Shown in pieces: positions 1 to 5,121 of a stretch of DNA of 10,219 nt. The position numbers and the translations under genes are program-made. The notes under the pieces were generated by a model. The model did not search any database and was not told the DNA's origin. It saw nothing but the letters and a program-made list of their open reading frames with translations. Source of the stretch: Flavobacteriaceae bacterium (GTDB lineage Bacteria; Bacteroidota; Bacteroidia; Flavobacteriales; Flavobacteriaceae); NCBI GenBank assembly GCA_002713705.1, contig PAUJ01000029.1:223784-234002 (forward strand). The letters run 5' to 3'. Positions within the stretch are counted from its first letter, which is position 1. Every line of letters starts with the position of its first letter.

Positions 1-969
1 GCAATTTATGCAGGATATTTAAATTATTCTAAAAGTTGGAAAAAGTGGACTATAAATACGGGTTTTAGAGGAGAATATAGCGATGTAAAAGGAGATTCAA
101 AATCTTCAGAAACTACCAATAATCAAGAGTATTTTAATGTTCTCCCTTCAATTGCTGCATTATACTCAAAGAATGAAAACAATATTTTTGGTATGAGTTA
201 TAAACGAAGTATTGAGCGTCCTCGTTACCAGAGTTTAAATCCCTTTACTTATTTTATTACCGATAATATTTCGGTTAGTGGAGACCCTTATTTAATACCA
301 ACCTTAACAGATAAATATGCGATTAGCTATACTTTAAACAATAAATGGTTTTTTGAAGCTTATTATATTTACAATAAAGACCCTTTAGCTGTTTTATCAT
401 TTCAAGATAACGAAAATAGCACTACTCAAAACATTGATACAAACATAATTAAAGATGTTAATTATAGTTTTGATATTTCTTATACTACTTCGCTATTTTC
501 TTGGTGGTATTTATCGGTATATACATCCACCTATTATTTACAAAATGAATTTTATGCTACATATAGTCCAGCAGAAGAAACCTATACCAACCAAACTTAT
601 GGATTTTACGCTGAAATTTATAGTGGTTTAACTTTATCAAAAGACAAAACTCTCACAAGTGATGTCAGTACAAGCTATTTGTCTAATATGATTTATGGGT
701 CTATCAACTATAAAAACCAATTTGTGTTTTCAATTTCATTTAGAAAATCAATTTGGGAAAATAGAGCTAGCATAAGTTTCGGTGTAGATGATATTTTTAA
801 CACCAATAATATTCCCTTAAATTCAAGGTATTACAATCAGGATAATAGCTATTTCGCTAAACCTGAATCAAGATTAGTAAGGGTCGGTTTTAAATATAAC
901 TTTGGAAATTATAAATTGATAAGTAATAAAAGAAACTTTAAAACTGACGAAGAAAATAGGTTGGATTAA
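1..969 (+). CDS. Outer-membrane beta-barrel protein, TonB-dependent receptor-like (3' part only)
   Basis: The frame is open from base 1 to the TAA at 967-969, so this is the last 322 residues of a larger protein whose start lies left of the window; the first ATG (193) is internal. The sequence is a run of alternating, tyrosine- and phenylalanine-rich strands with polar turns, as in an outer-membrane barrel. Two motifs fit the Bacteroidota 'outer membrane beta-barrel family' related to TonB-dependent receptors: RPRYQSLNPF (residues 73-82 of the visible part) and GDPYLIP (94-100). The plug domain, CarboxypepD_reg-like domain and TonB box would be upstream and are not seen. The last strand (VGFKYNFGNYKL) is followed by a charged tail of about 18 residues, not the usual terminal aromatic residue. 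Family knowledge suggests uptake or export of a large ligand across the outer membrane; the ligand cannot be told. No SusD-like partner follows. Confidence 0.82.
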   Translation, partial: AIYAGYLNYSKSWKKWTINTGFRGEYSDVKGDSKSSETTNNQEYFNVLPSIAALYSKNENNIFGMSYKRSIERPRYQSLNPFTYFITDNISVSGDPYLIPTLTDKYAISYTLNNKWFFEAYYIYNKDPLAVLSFQDNENSTTQNIDTNIIKDVNYSFDISYTTSLFSWWYLSVYTSTYYLQNEFYATYSPAEETYTNQTYGFYAEIYSGLTLSKDKTLTSDVSTSYLSNMIYGSINYKNQFVFSISFRKSIWENRASISFGVDDIFNTNNIPLNSRYYNQDNSYFAKPESRLVRVGFKYNFGNYKLISNKRNFKTDEENRLD

Positions 970-1282
970 CTAAAATGCCTCTATGACTTCAAAATACGAG
1001 CCTTTATTTTTCCTTTCGACTCTAACCACATGATTAAATATCAATTTTATCTAATTTAAATTGTCTTTATGTTTCAAACCTTCACCAATGCAGTAATTTT
1101 AATTTAATTTCAAGTTTCGATTGATCGTTTTTTCATATTATTGATAGCAACCGATTTGTCTTATAATGTTAATTAAAATAAAAAGACGAGAATTCTAAAC
1201 GTACAATCAGGCTTATTGCTTGTTTATAGCTAGAAAATATAAAAAGGTTTTTTCATAATAAAAAGATGCATATTAATTTACT
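970..1282. other. Intergenic region without a recognisable gene
   Basis: This is 313 bp of A/T-rich DNA between the barrel gene and dusB. I see no coding frame with a family signature and no RNA gene. The only terminator-like spot is a very short stem, CGA-TTGA-TCG followed by six T (about 1118-1133), too weak to call. The dusB promoter element lies at its right edge. Confidence 0.6.
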
Positions 1283-1290
1283 TATTTTTG
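1283..1290 (+). promoter_or_regulatory. Bacteroidota -7 promoter element (TATTTTTG) of dusB
   Basis: TATTTTTG matches the TAnnTTTG -7 consensus exactly and ends 6 bases before the ATG at 1297, so the predicted transcript has almost no leader. No clear TTG -33 element is found at 17-23 bp. The last three bases of this element form a TTG in frame with dusB, which could be mistaken for its start codon. Confidence 0.6.
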
Positions 1291-1296
1291 CAACAT

Positions 1297-2289
1297 ATGG
1301 TTAAAATTGATAACATAGAACTTGGCGATTTTCCTTTATTATTAGCACCAATGGAAGACGTAAGTGACCCTCCTTTTCGTGCATTATGTAAAGAACAAGG
1401 TGCAGATGTTGTATATACAGAGTTTATTTCTTCGGAAGGGTTAATTCGTGATGCTGCTAAAAGCGTCATGAAGTTAGATATATACGAAAAGGAGCGTCCA
1501 GTAGGAATTCAAATATTCGGTGCTAATTTAGAATCGATGTTGAGAAGTGTAGAGATTGTGGAGGCTTCTAAACCAGATATTATAGATATTAATTTTGGTT
1601 GTCCTGTAAAAAAAGTAGTTTCAAAAGGTGCAGGTGCAGGAATTTTGAAGGATATTGACTTAATGGTTTCGTTAACAGAAGCCATGGTAAAGCATACTTC
1701 GCTGCCAGTTACTGTAAAAACTCGTTTAGGATGGGATGAAGAAACCATAAAGATTGTAGAAGTTGCTGAGAGGTTACAAGATATTGGTTGTAAAGCAATT
1801 TCTATTCATGGAAGAACACGAAAACAAATGTATAAAGGAGAAGCTAATTGGGCTCCTATTGCTGAAGTAAAAAACAACTCGAGAATGCACATTCCTGTTT
1901 TTGGGAACGGTGATGTTAATACTCCTGAAAAAGCCAAAGAAATGAAAGACATATATGGACTTGACGGCGCAATGATTGGCAGAGCTAGTATAGGGAATCC
2001 GTGGTTTTTTAGAGAAGTTAAGCATTATTTAAAAACGGGAGAACATTTGTCAAAACCAACCATGGAAGAGCGTATTTATGCCGCAAAAAGACATCTACAA
2101 ATGGCAATTGACTGGAAAGGTGAAAAGTTAGGAGTTTTTGAAACCAGAAGGCATTATACCAATTATTTTAGAGGCATTCCACATTTTAAGGAATATAGGA
2201 TGAAAATGGTAACGAGTGACGAGTCAATAGATGTTTTTAAAGCTCTTGATGAAGTTGCAGAAAAATTTAAAGGGTTTCATTTTGCCTAA
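1297..2289 (+). CDS. dusB: tRNA-dihydrouridine synthase (DusB type)
   Basis: This FMN-dependent enzyme uses NADPH to reduce selected uridines of tRNA to dihydrouridine. The 330-residue protein has the family landmarks in order: the FMN-site segment LLAPMEDVSDPPFR (residues 14-27), the TEFIS motif, DINFGCPVKKVV with catalytic Cys102, the VKTRLGW and HGRTRKQMYKG segments lining the tRNA/FMN pocket, GNGDV (203-207) and GRASIGNPW (from 228), both typical of the flavin phosphate site. Length is normal for DusB. I chose the ATG at 1297 because the in-frame TTG at 1288 lies inside the TATTTTTG promoter element and would not be transcribed. The gene ends tail-to-tail with the minus-strand permease, overlapping by 4 bp, with no terminator between them. 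Assignment to DusB rather than DusA/C rests on the APMEDVSD and GRASIGNPW forms and on this type being the common one in Bacteroidota. Confidence 0.93.
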   Translation: MVKIDNIELGDFPLLLAPMEDVSDPPFRALCKEQGADVVYTEFISSEGLIRDAAKSVMKLDIYEKERPVGIQIFGANLESMLRSVEIVEASKPDIIDINFGCPVKKVVSKGAGAGILKDIDLMVSLTEAMVKHTSLPVTVKTRLGWDEETIKIVEVAERLQDIGCKAISIHGRTRKQMYKGEANWAPIAEVKNNSRMHIPVFGNGDVNTPEKAKEMKDIYGLDGAMIGRASIGNPWFFREVKHYLKTGEHLSKPTMEERIYAAKRHLQMAIDWKGEKLGVFETRRHYTNYFRGIPHFKEYRMKMVTSDESIDVFKALDEVAEKFKGFHFA

Positions 2290-3485
2290 GAAATCAGTTT
2301 TTCAGAAACTTTCGTTGCTGCAATTTTTGAAGCAAAACCACCTAACACCAAGATGGTAATAAATACAATGACCACATTAATAAATTCTAATTTTACAGGA
2401 TAAGGCAAGCTAGGCGTTATTGGAATAAACCCAATTTTTTGTTGTAAAAAAACAGTAATAATTCCAAATAGAAGGCCTATCAATAAACCGATTAAGGTCA
2501 TTAACATTCCCTTGTAAAAAAAAATTTTTCTAATTTCTTTAATTGTCAATCCCAAAGAGGAAAGCGTTTTAATTGTTCTTCTTTTTTCAAGAATGGTCAT
2601 AATAATAGTCCCTGCAATATTGAAAATAGCAATTGCAGCTATTAAGCTAACAAAAATATAAACAAACAAGTTTTCAATATTCAGCATCTTATAAAGCCCA
2701 TCGTTCTGTTGTATCCTATTTTTGATAATAATTTCATCCGGAATAACAGCTTTTAGTTCTTTTCGAATGTTTTTTGAATTAGCATTTAGGGCTAGTTTTA
2801 ACTCCAATGCCGAAACTCTTGTAGCATCTAATTTTAATAAAGATTGAGCAAATTCGATATCAGAAAACACATACTTACTGTCTAGGTCTGAATTTACACT
2901 ATACATCCCAGAAGCAACAACTTTTCTTTTTGTGAAGGCATCTGTTGGATTTATTATTTGTCCAGTTCCAGGTTTGGGTACATAAATTTCTAATAAGTTA
3001 CCATAATCAAGTACTCCCATAGATAGTTTTTGTGAAATACCAAGTCCAATTACAACTTCATCTTTATCCGGTGTTAACCATTTGTTTAAAAATAAAATAC
3101 TATCAATCGGAATCACATTTTTAAAACTTTCATCCACTCCCTTAATCAGAGCAATTAGGTTTTTCCCACGGTATTGAAGAAACACACGCTCTTCAATAAT
3201 TTTTGAAAAGGCTTCAATACCTTCTGTCTTTTTCAGTTTCTCTTCCGAAGACTTAGAAAGTGAAAATGTTTTGCCATTCGCTGGGTATATTTTTAAGTCT
3301 GAATCAAAAACATTGGTAAATTGAAGACTATAACCTCTTAAACCAGAAAACCCAGATAACACTATAAATAATGCTAAAGATCCTACTACAGCTGCAGAAA
3401 TTGCAATTTTTGAAATAATATTAATTGCATTTTTACTGCTTTTTGAAAATAAATAACGCTTTGCAATGTAGAGGGGTAAATTCAA
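2286..3485 (-). CDS. ABC transporter permease, LolC/LolE-FtsX (MacB-like) family
   Basis: The 399-residue inner-membrane protein has the four-segment MacB/LolCE layout: an N-terminal amphipathic stretch (YIAKRYLFSKSS), TM1 at about 26-46, a large periplasmic domain of about 220 residues, then TM2 (272-296), TM3 (327-347) and TM4 (368-385). The EKRRTIKTLSSLGLT segment (about 300-314) between TM2 and TM3 is the conserved FtsX cytoplasmic loop that contacts the ATPase. By family, it could release lipoproteins from the inner membrane toward the Lol pathway. The ATPase partner is not in the window, so this stays a family-level call. The start is TTG at 3485, immediately after and in the same frame as the rbfA stop (TAA-TTG); no ATG lies nearby and the protein begins at the usual family N terminus, so TTG is credible and translation probably depends on termination of rbfA. 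It is the second gene of the rbfA operon and ends overlapping dusB by 4 bp. Confidence 0.88.
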   Translation of the reverse strand: MNLPLYIAKRYLFSKSSKNAINIISKIAISAAVVGSLALFIVLSGFSGLRGYSLQFTNVFDSDLKIYPANGKTFSLSKSSEEKLKKTEGIEAFSKIIEERVFLQYRGKNLIALIKGVDESFKNVIPIDSILFLNKWLTPDKDEVVIGLGISQKLSMGVLDYGNLLEIYVPKPGTGQIINPTDAFTKRKVVASGMYSVNSDLDSKYVFSDIEFAQSLLKLDATRVSALELKLALNANSKNIRKELKAVIPDEIIIKNRIQQNDGLYKMLNIENLFVYIFVSLIAAIAIFNIAGTIIMTILEKRRTIKTLSSLGLTIKEIRKIFFYKGMLMTLIGLLIGLLFGIITVFLQQKIGFIPITPSLPYPVKLEFINVVIVFITILVLGGFASKIAATKVSEKLIS

Positions 3486-3881
3486 TTAAATTTTTTTTCT
3501 TTTATCCAACAAATCAGTATCATTAATAGGGTTTTCTTTCCCTTTTACTGCATTTTCTAAATTGTTTATATACTCTAGAGAGTCATCATTGTAAAACACT
3601 AAATCTGGCATTTTCCGAAACTGGTGTTTCGTTTTTTGTGCTATTTGATGTTTAATTTTAGGCTTTAACTCGTTTAATTCTTTAACAATTAAACCAGATT
3701 TTTCAGGTGGAAAGACACTGGTAAATGCTTTTGATAATGAAAGATCTGTAGTAACGGTAACTTTAGAAACCGAAATAATAATCCCTAATTGCCCTGATTC
3801 ACGCAACATTTTTTGTAATACTAACGCTAAATCATTTTGTAGCACTCCCGCAATCTTTTTTTGCCTATTAGTTTCATTCAT
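3486..3881 (-). CDS. rbfA: Ribosome-binding factor A
   Basis: RbfA is a small KH-type RNA-binding protein that binds the immature 30S subunit and helps 16S rRNA 5'-end maturation, notably at low temperature. The 131-residue product starts MNETNRQKKIAGVLQNDLA, as Bacteroidota RbfA does, continues with the beta-strand segment IIISVSKVTVTTDLSLSKAFTSVF (about residues 34-57) and ends the domain with the family-specific HQIAQKTKHQFRKMPDLVFYNDDSLEYI block (about 78-105). A lysine-rich tail of about 25 residues follows. The ATG at 3881 lies 4 bases after a TATTTTTG promoter element, so the mRNA is predicted to be leaderless. The gene directly abuts the permease (no spacer, same frame), forming a two-gene operon, and is divergent from mce. 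The end contains a run of eight A in the coding strand. Confidence 0.93.
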   Translation of the reverse strand: MNETNRQKKIAGVLQNDLALVLQKMLRESGQLGIIISVSKVTVTTDLSLSKAFTSVFPPEKSGLIVKELNELKPKIKHQIAQKTKHQFRKMPDLVFYNDDSLEYINNLENAVKGKENPINDTDLLDKRKKI

Positions 3882-3885
3882 ATTG

Positions 3886-3893
3886 CAAAAATA
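3886..3893 (-). promoter_or_regulatory. -7 promoter element (TATTTTTG) of the rbfA-permease operon
   Basis: On the minus strand this reads TATTTTTG, an exact TAnnTTTG match, ending 4 bases before the rbfA ATG. That spacing puts the start of transcription at or next to the A of the start codon. No TTG is seen at the usual -33 distance. Confidence 0.55.
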
Positions 3894-3929
3894 CTACATT
3901 TAATAAAAATGACCATTTAAATAGCTAGT

Positions 3930-3965
3930 TTGAAAGTAAAAAGCCCTTTAGAATTCTTATTTTTG
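3930..3965 (+). promoter_or_regulatory. Promoter of mce (TTG ... TATTTTTG)
   Basis: TATTTTTG at 3958-3965 is an exact -7 element, 21 bases before the mce start codon. A TTG at 3930-3932 lies 25 bp upstream, slightly longer than the usual 17-23 bp spacing, so the -33 part is uncertain. It shares the 105-bp divergent region with the rbfA promoter. Confidence 0.5.
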
Positions 3966-3986
3966 TATTGTTTTAGATAATTAACT

Positions 3987-4388
3987 ATGAAAAAAATAGA
4001 ACATATTGGGATTGCAGTAGAAAGTATAAAAAATGCAAATCAAATTTACACTAGTTTGTTAGGAGCTTCTCCTTATAAGACGGAGGAGGTAAAAAGCGAA
4101 GGTGTAAAGACTTCTTTTTTAAAGGTTGGAGATAGTAAAATTGAGTTATTAGAAGCAATCAATCCAGATAGTCCAATAGCTAAGTTTATTGAAAAGAGGG
4201 GAGAGGGAGTGCATCACATTGCATTTGCAGTAGACGATATACAATCTGAGATAGTTCGGCTTAAAAATGAAGGATTTATTGTTTTGAACGAAACCCCTAA
4301 AAAGGGCGCAGATAACAAGTTAGTGGTATTTTTACATCCTAAATCTACAGCGGGTGTATTGATTGAATTATGTCAAGACAGAAAATAA
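3987..4388 (+). CDS. mce: Methylmalonyl-CoA epimerase
   Basis: This vicinal-oxygen-chelate (VOC/glyoxalase fold) enzyme interconverts (S)- and (R)-methylmalonyl-CoA, linking propionyl-CoA metabolism with succinyl-CoA through methylmalonyl-CoA mutase. The 133-residue product has two beta-alpha-beta-beta-beta modules with the expected metal-site residues: His6 in KIEHIGIAV, an acidic residue in KIELLE (Glu53), His76/His77 in GEGVHHIAFAV, and Glu127 in VLIELCQ. DSPIAKFI and the GVHHIAF/VLIEL pairing are typical of methylmalonyl-CoA epimerase rather than glyoxalase I or dioxygenases. Length is normal. It has its own promoter, is divergent from rbfA, and is followed by a tRNA with a separate promoter. 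The mutase subunits are not nearby, which is common in this group. Confidence 0.92.
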   Translation: MKKIEHIGIAVESIKNANQIYTSLLGASPYKTEEVKSEGVKTSFLKVGDSKIELLEAINPDSPIAKFIEKRGEGVHHIAFAVDDIQSEIVRLKNEGFIVLNETPKKGADNKLVVFLHPKSTAGVLIELCQDRK

Positions 4389-4400
4389 CAATAAAATAGC

Positions 4401-4430
4401 TTGCGGAATATATAAAGAGTTTTAAATTTG
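4401..4430 (+). promoter_or_regulatory. Promoter of the CAT tRNA (TTG-N19-TAAATTTG)
   Basis: TTG at 4401-4403, a 19-bp spacer and TAAATTTG at 4423-4430 give both Bacteroidota promoter boxes at consensus spacing. The -7 box ends 13 bases before the first tRNA base. This is the best promoter in the window. Confidence 0.75.
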
Positions 4431-4443
4431 CAATCTGTATGTC

Positions 4444-4517
4444 GGTCCCATAGCTCAGCTGGTTAGAGCACCTGACTCATAATCAGGGGGTCCATGGTTC
4501 GAGCCCATGTGGGACCA
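4444..4517 (+). tRNA. tRNA with CAT anticodon, probably tRNA-Ile2 (lysidine type), otherwise elongator tRNA-Met
   Basis: The 74-nt cloverleaf is complete: acceptor GGTCCCA/TGGGACC, D stem GCTC/GAGC, anticodon stem CCTGA/TCAGG with loop CTCATAA (anticodon CAT at 4478-4480), variable loop GGGTC, T stem CATGG/CCATG with TTCGAGC loop, discriminator A. CCA is not encoded. It is not an initiator, because G1 pairs with C72. The C4-G69 and C5-G68 pairs in the acceptor stem match the positions that mark tRNA-Ile2 for TilS (lysidine at C34, reading AUA), while E. coli elongator tRNA-Met has T-A and A-T there. I therefore prefer Ile2, but this is inference. The 3' end borders a decayed integrase, so this gene was probably an integration target. 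Confidence 0.93.
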
Positions 4518-4530
4518 CTTAATAAATAAA

Positions 4531-4558
4531 AAGCCTTACAGAGATGTAAGGCTTTTTT
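4531..4558 (+). terminator. Intrinsic terminator after the tRNA
   Basis: A perfect 10-bp stem AAGCCTTACA/TGTAAGGCTT with a GAGA loop is followed by a T tract; flanking A and T runs extend the stem. It is the strongest terminator in the window and separates the tRNA from the accessory region. Confidence 0.88.
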
Positions 4559-4566
4559 GTGCAGTT

Positions 4567-4588
4567 AGGTTAAACATAGGTTAAACAT
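4567..4588 (+). repeat. Two tandem 11-bp repeats (AGGTTAAACAT)
   Basis: AGGTTAAACAT occurs twice without a gap (4567-4577 and 4578-4588), between the tRNA terminator and the promoter-like element of the decayed integrase. The place, and the roughly one-helical-turn spacing, fit arm-type binding sites of a tyrosine recombinase or its accessory protein. That role is inferred, not shown. Confidence 0.55.
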
Positions 4589-4591
4589 TTT

Positions 4592-4599
4592 TATTTTTG
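4592..4599 (+). promoter_or_regulatory. Orphan -7 element (TATTTTTG), probably of the lost integrase
   Basis: An exact TAnnTTTG match follows the tandem repeats, but no intact gene lies downstream. A short open stretch begins with TTG at 4602 and stops after 14 codons; it may be the remnant N terminus of the integrase, but it is too short to prove. Confidence 0.4.
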
Positions 4600-4717
4600 C
4601 ATTGAAAGATTCTACTGAAGCGTTTGTAGTTCTATTATCAAAATAATTGGCATGTTATTATTATGGATTGACATCGTTATAGCAATTGCCTAATTCATCT
4701 TATGATCAGGAATTTTT

Positions 4718-4878
4718 TTTGCAAGTACTGTATTACTTTATAATGATGTGCTATGGAGGTTGTTTCTGAGTTATTAGGACATAGTAGTAAAAAAATTACT
4801 GAAGCTAGTTATGGTAAGATTATTCAGAAGAGTATAAGTGAGGAGATGGAGAAGTTTATAAATAAAAAATGTAAATAG
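4718..4878 (+). pseudogene. Tyrosine recombinase (integrase) C-terminal remnant
   Basis: Bases 4718-4750 read FASTVLLYNDV in one frame and, after loss of one base near 4751, bases 4753-4875 read MEVVSELLGHSS...ITEASYGKIIQ, ending at TAG 4876-4878. Joined, this is the typical end of a Bacteroidota phage-type integrase: the segment after the catalytic HxxR, the LGHSS box whose His (4780) is a catalytic residue, and the nucleophilic Tyr (codon 4810) in EASYGK. The HxxR region just upstream (about 4695-4717) is recognisable only in scrambled form, and the arm-binding, core-binding and first catalytic parts are missing, so about nine tenths of the gene is deleted. It lies downstream of the tRNA in the orientation usual for tRNA-targeting integrases. 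It cannot make an active recombinase and marks the scar or one end of an integrated element. Confidence 0.85.
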
Positions 4879-5074
4879 TTTGTTGAATTGCAATACAATT
4901 CCTACATTTATAATCCCCAATTAATTGAGTGAATATATGTGAAGCTAAAATAGCATCGCAGTATCAAAGTATTGTATTTACTTAATTAACATCTTTTTTC
5001 CTGATAGTTTTTTTGTTTATACATTATTATTTATAAGATACGGAATCCCGTAATGAGATTCAATGACTTAATGA
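4879..5074. other. A/T-rich spacer between integrase remnant and protease gene
   Basis: No coding frame or RNA gene is recognised. A short inverted repeat, GAATTG-caata-CAATTC (4885-4901), lies just after the integrase remnant; it lacks a T tract and is a weak terminator candidate at best. Confidence 0.45.
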
Positions 5075-5082
5075 TAACTTTG
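5075..5082 (+). promoter_or_regulatory. -7 promoter element (TAACTTTG) of the protease-LRR unit
   Basis: An exact TAnnTTTG match lies 39 bases before the ATG at 5122, predicting a leader of about 35 nt. No TTG is seen at the -33 distance. Confidence 0.45.
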
Positions 5083-5121
5083 GTTTAAAGAATATGTATT
5101 TACTAATTTTAAAACTATATT

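Noticed and set aside
970..1282. Small RNA or riboswitch in the gap before dusB
   Set aside because: No stable stem-loops or known aptamer core were seen in this A/T-rich stretch.
1288..1296. TTG at 1288 as the start of dusB, three codons before the ATG
   Set aside because: It is the last part of the TATTTTTG promoter element and would lie upstream of the predicted transcript start; the ATG at 1297 gives the usual N terminus.
1278..2025. Several minus-strand open frames opposite dusB
   Set aside because: They are antisense shadows of a well-conserved gene, without recognisable products.
4602..4646. Short open stretch starting TTG (LKDSTEAFVVLLSK) as the N terminus of the lost integrase
   Set aside because: Only 14 codons and a loose resemblance to integrase N termini; mentioned with the orphan promoter but not called as a gene.
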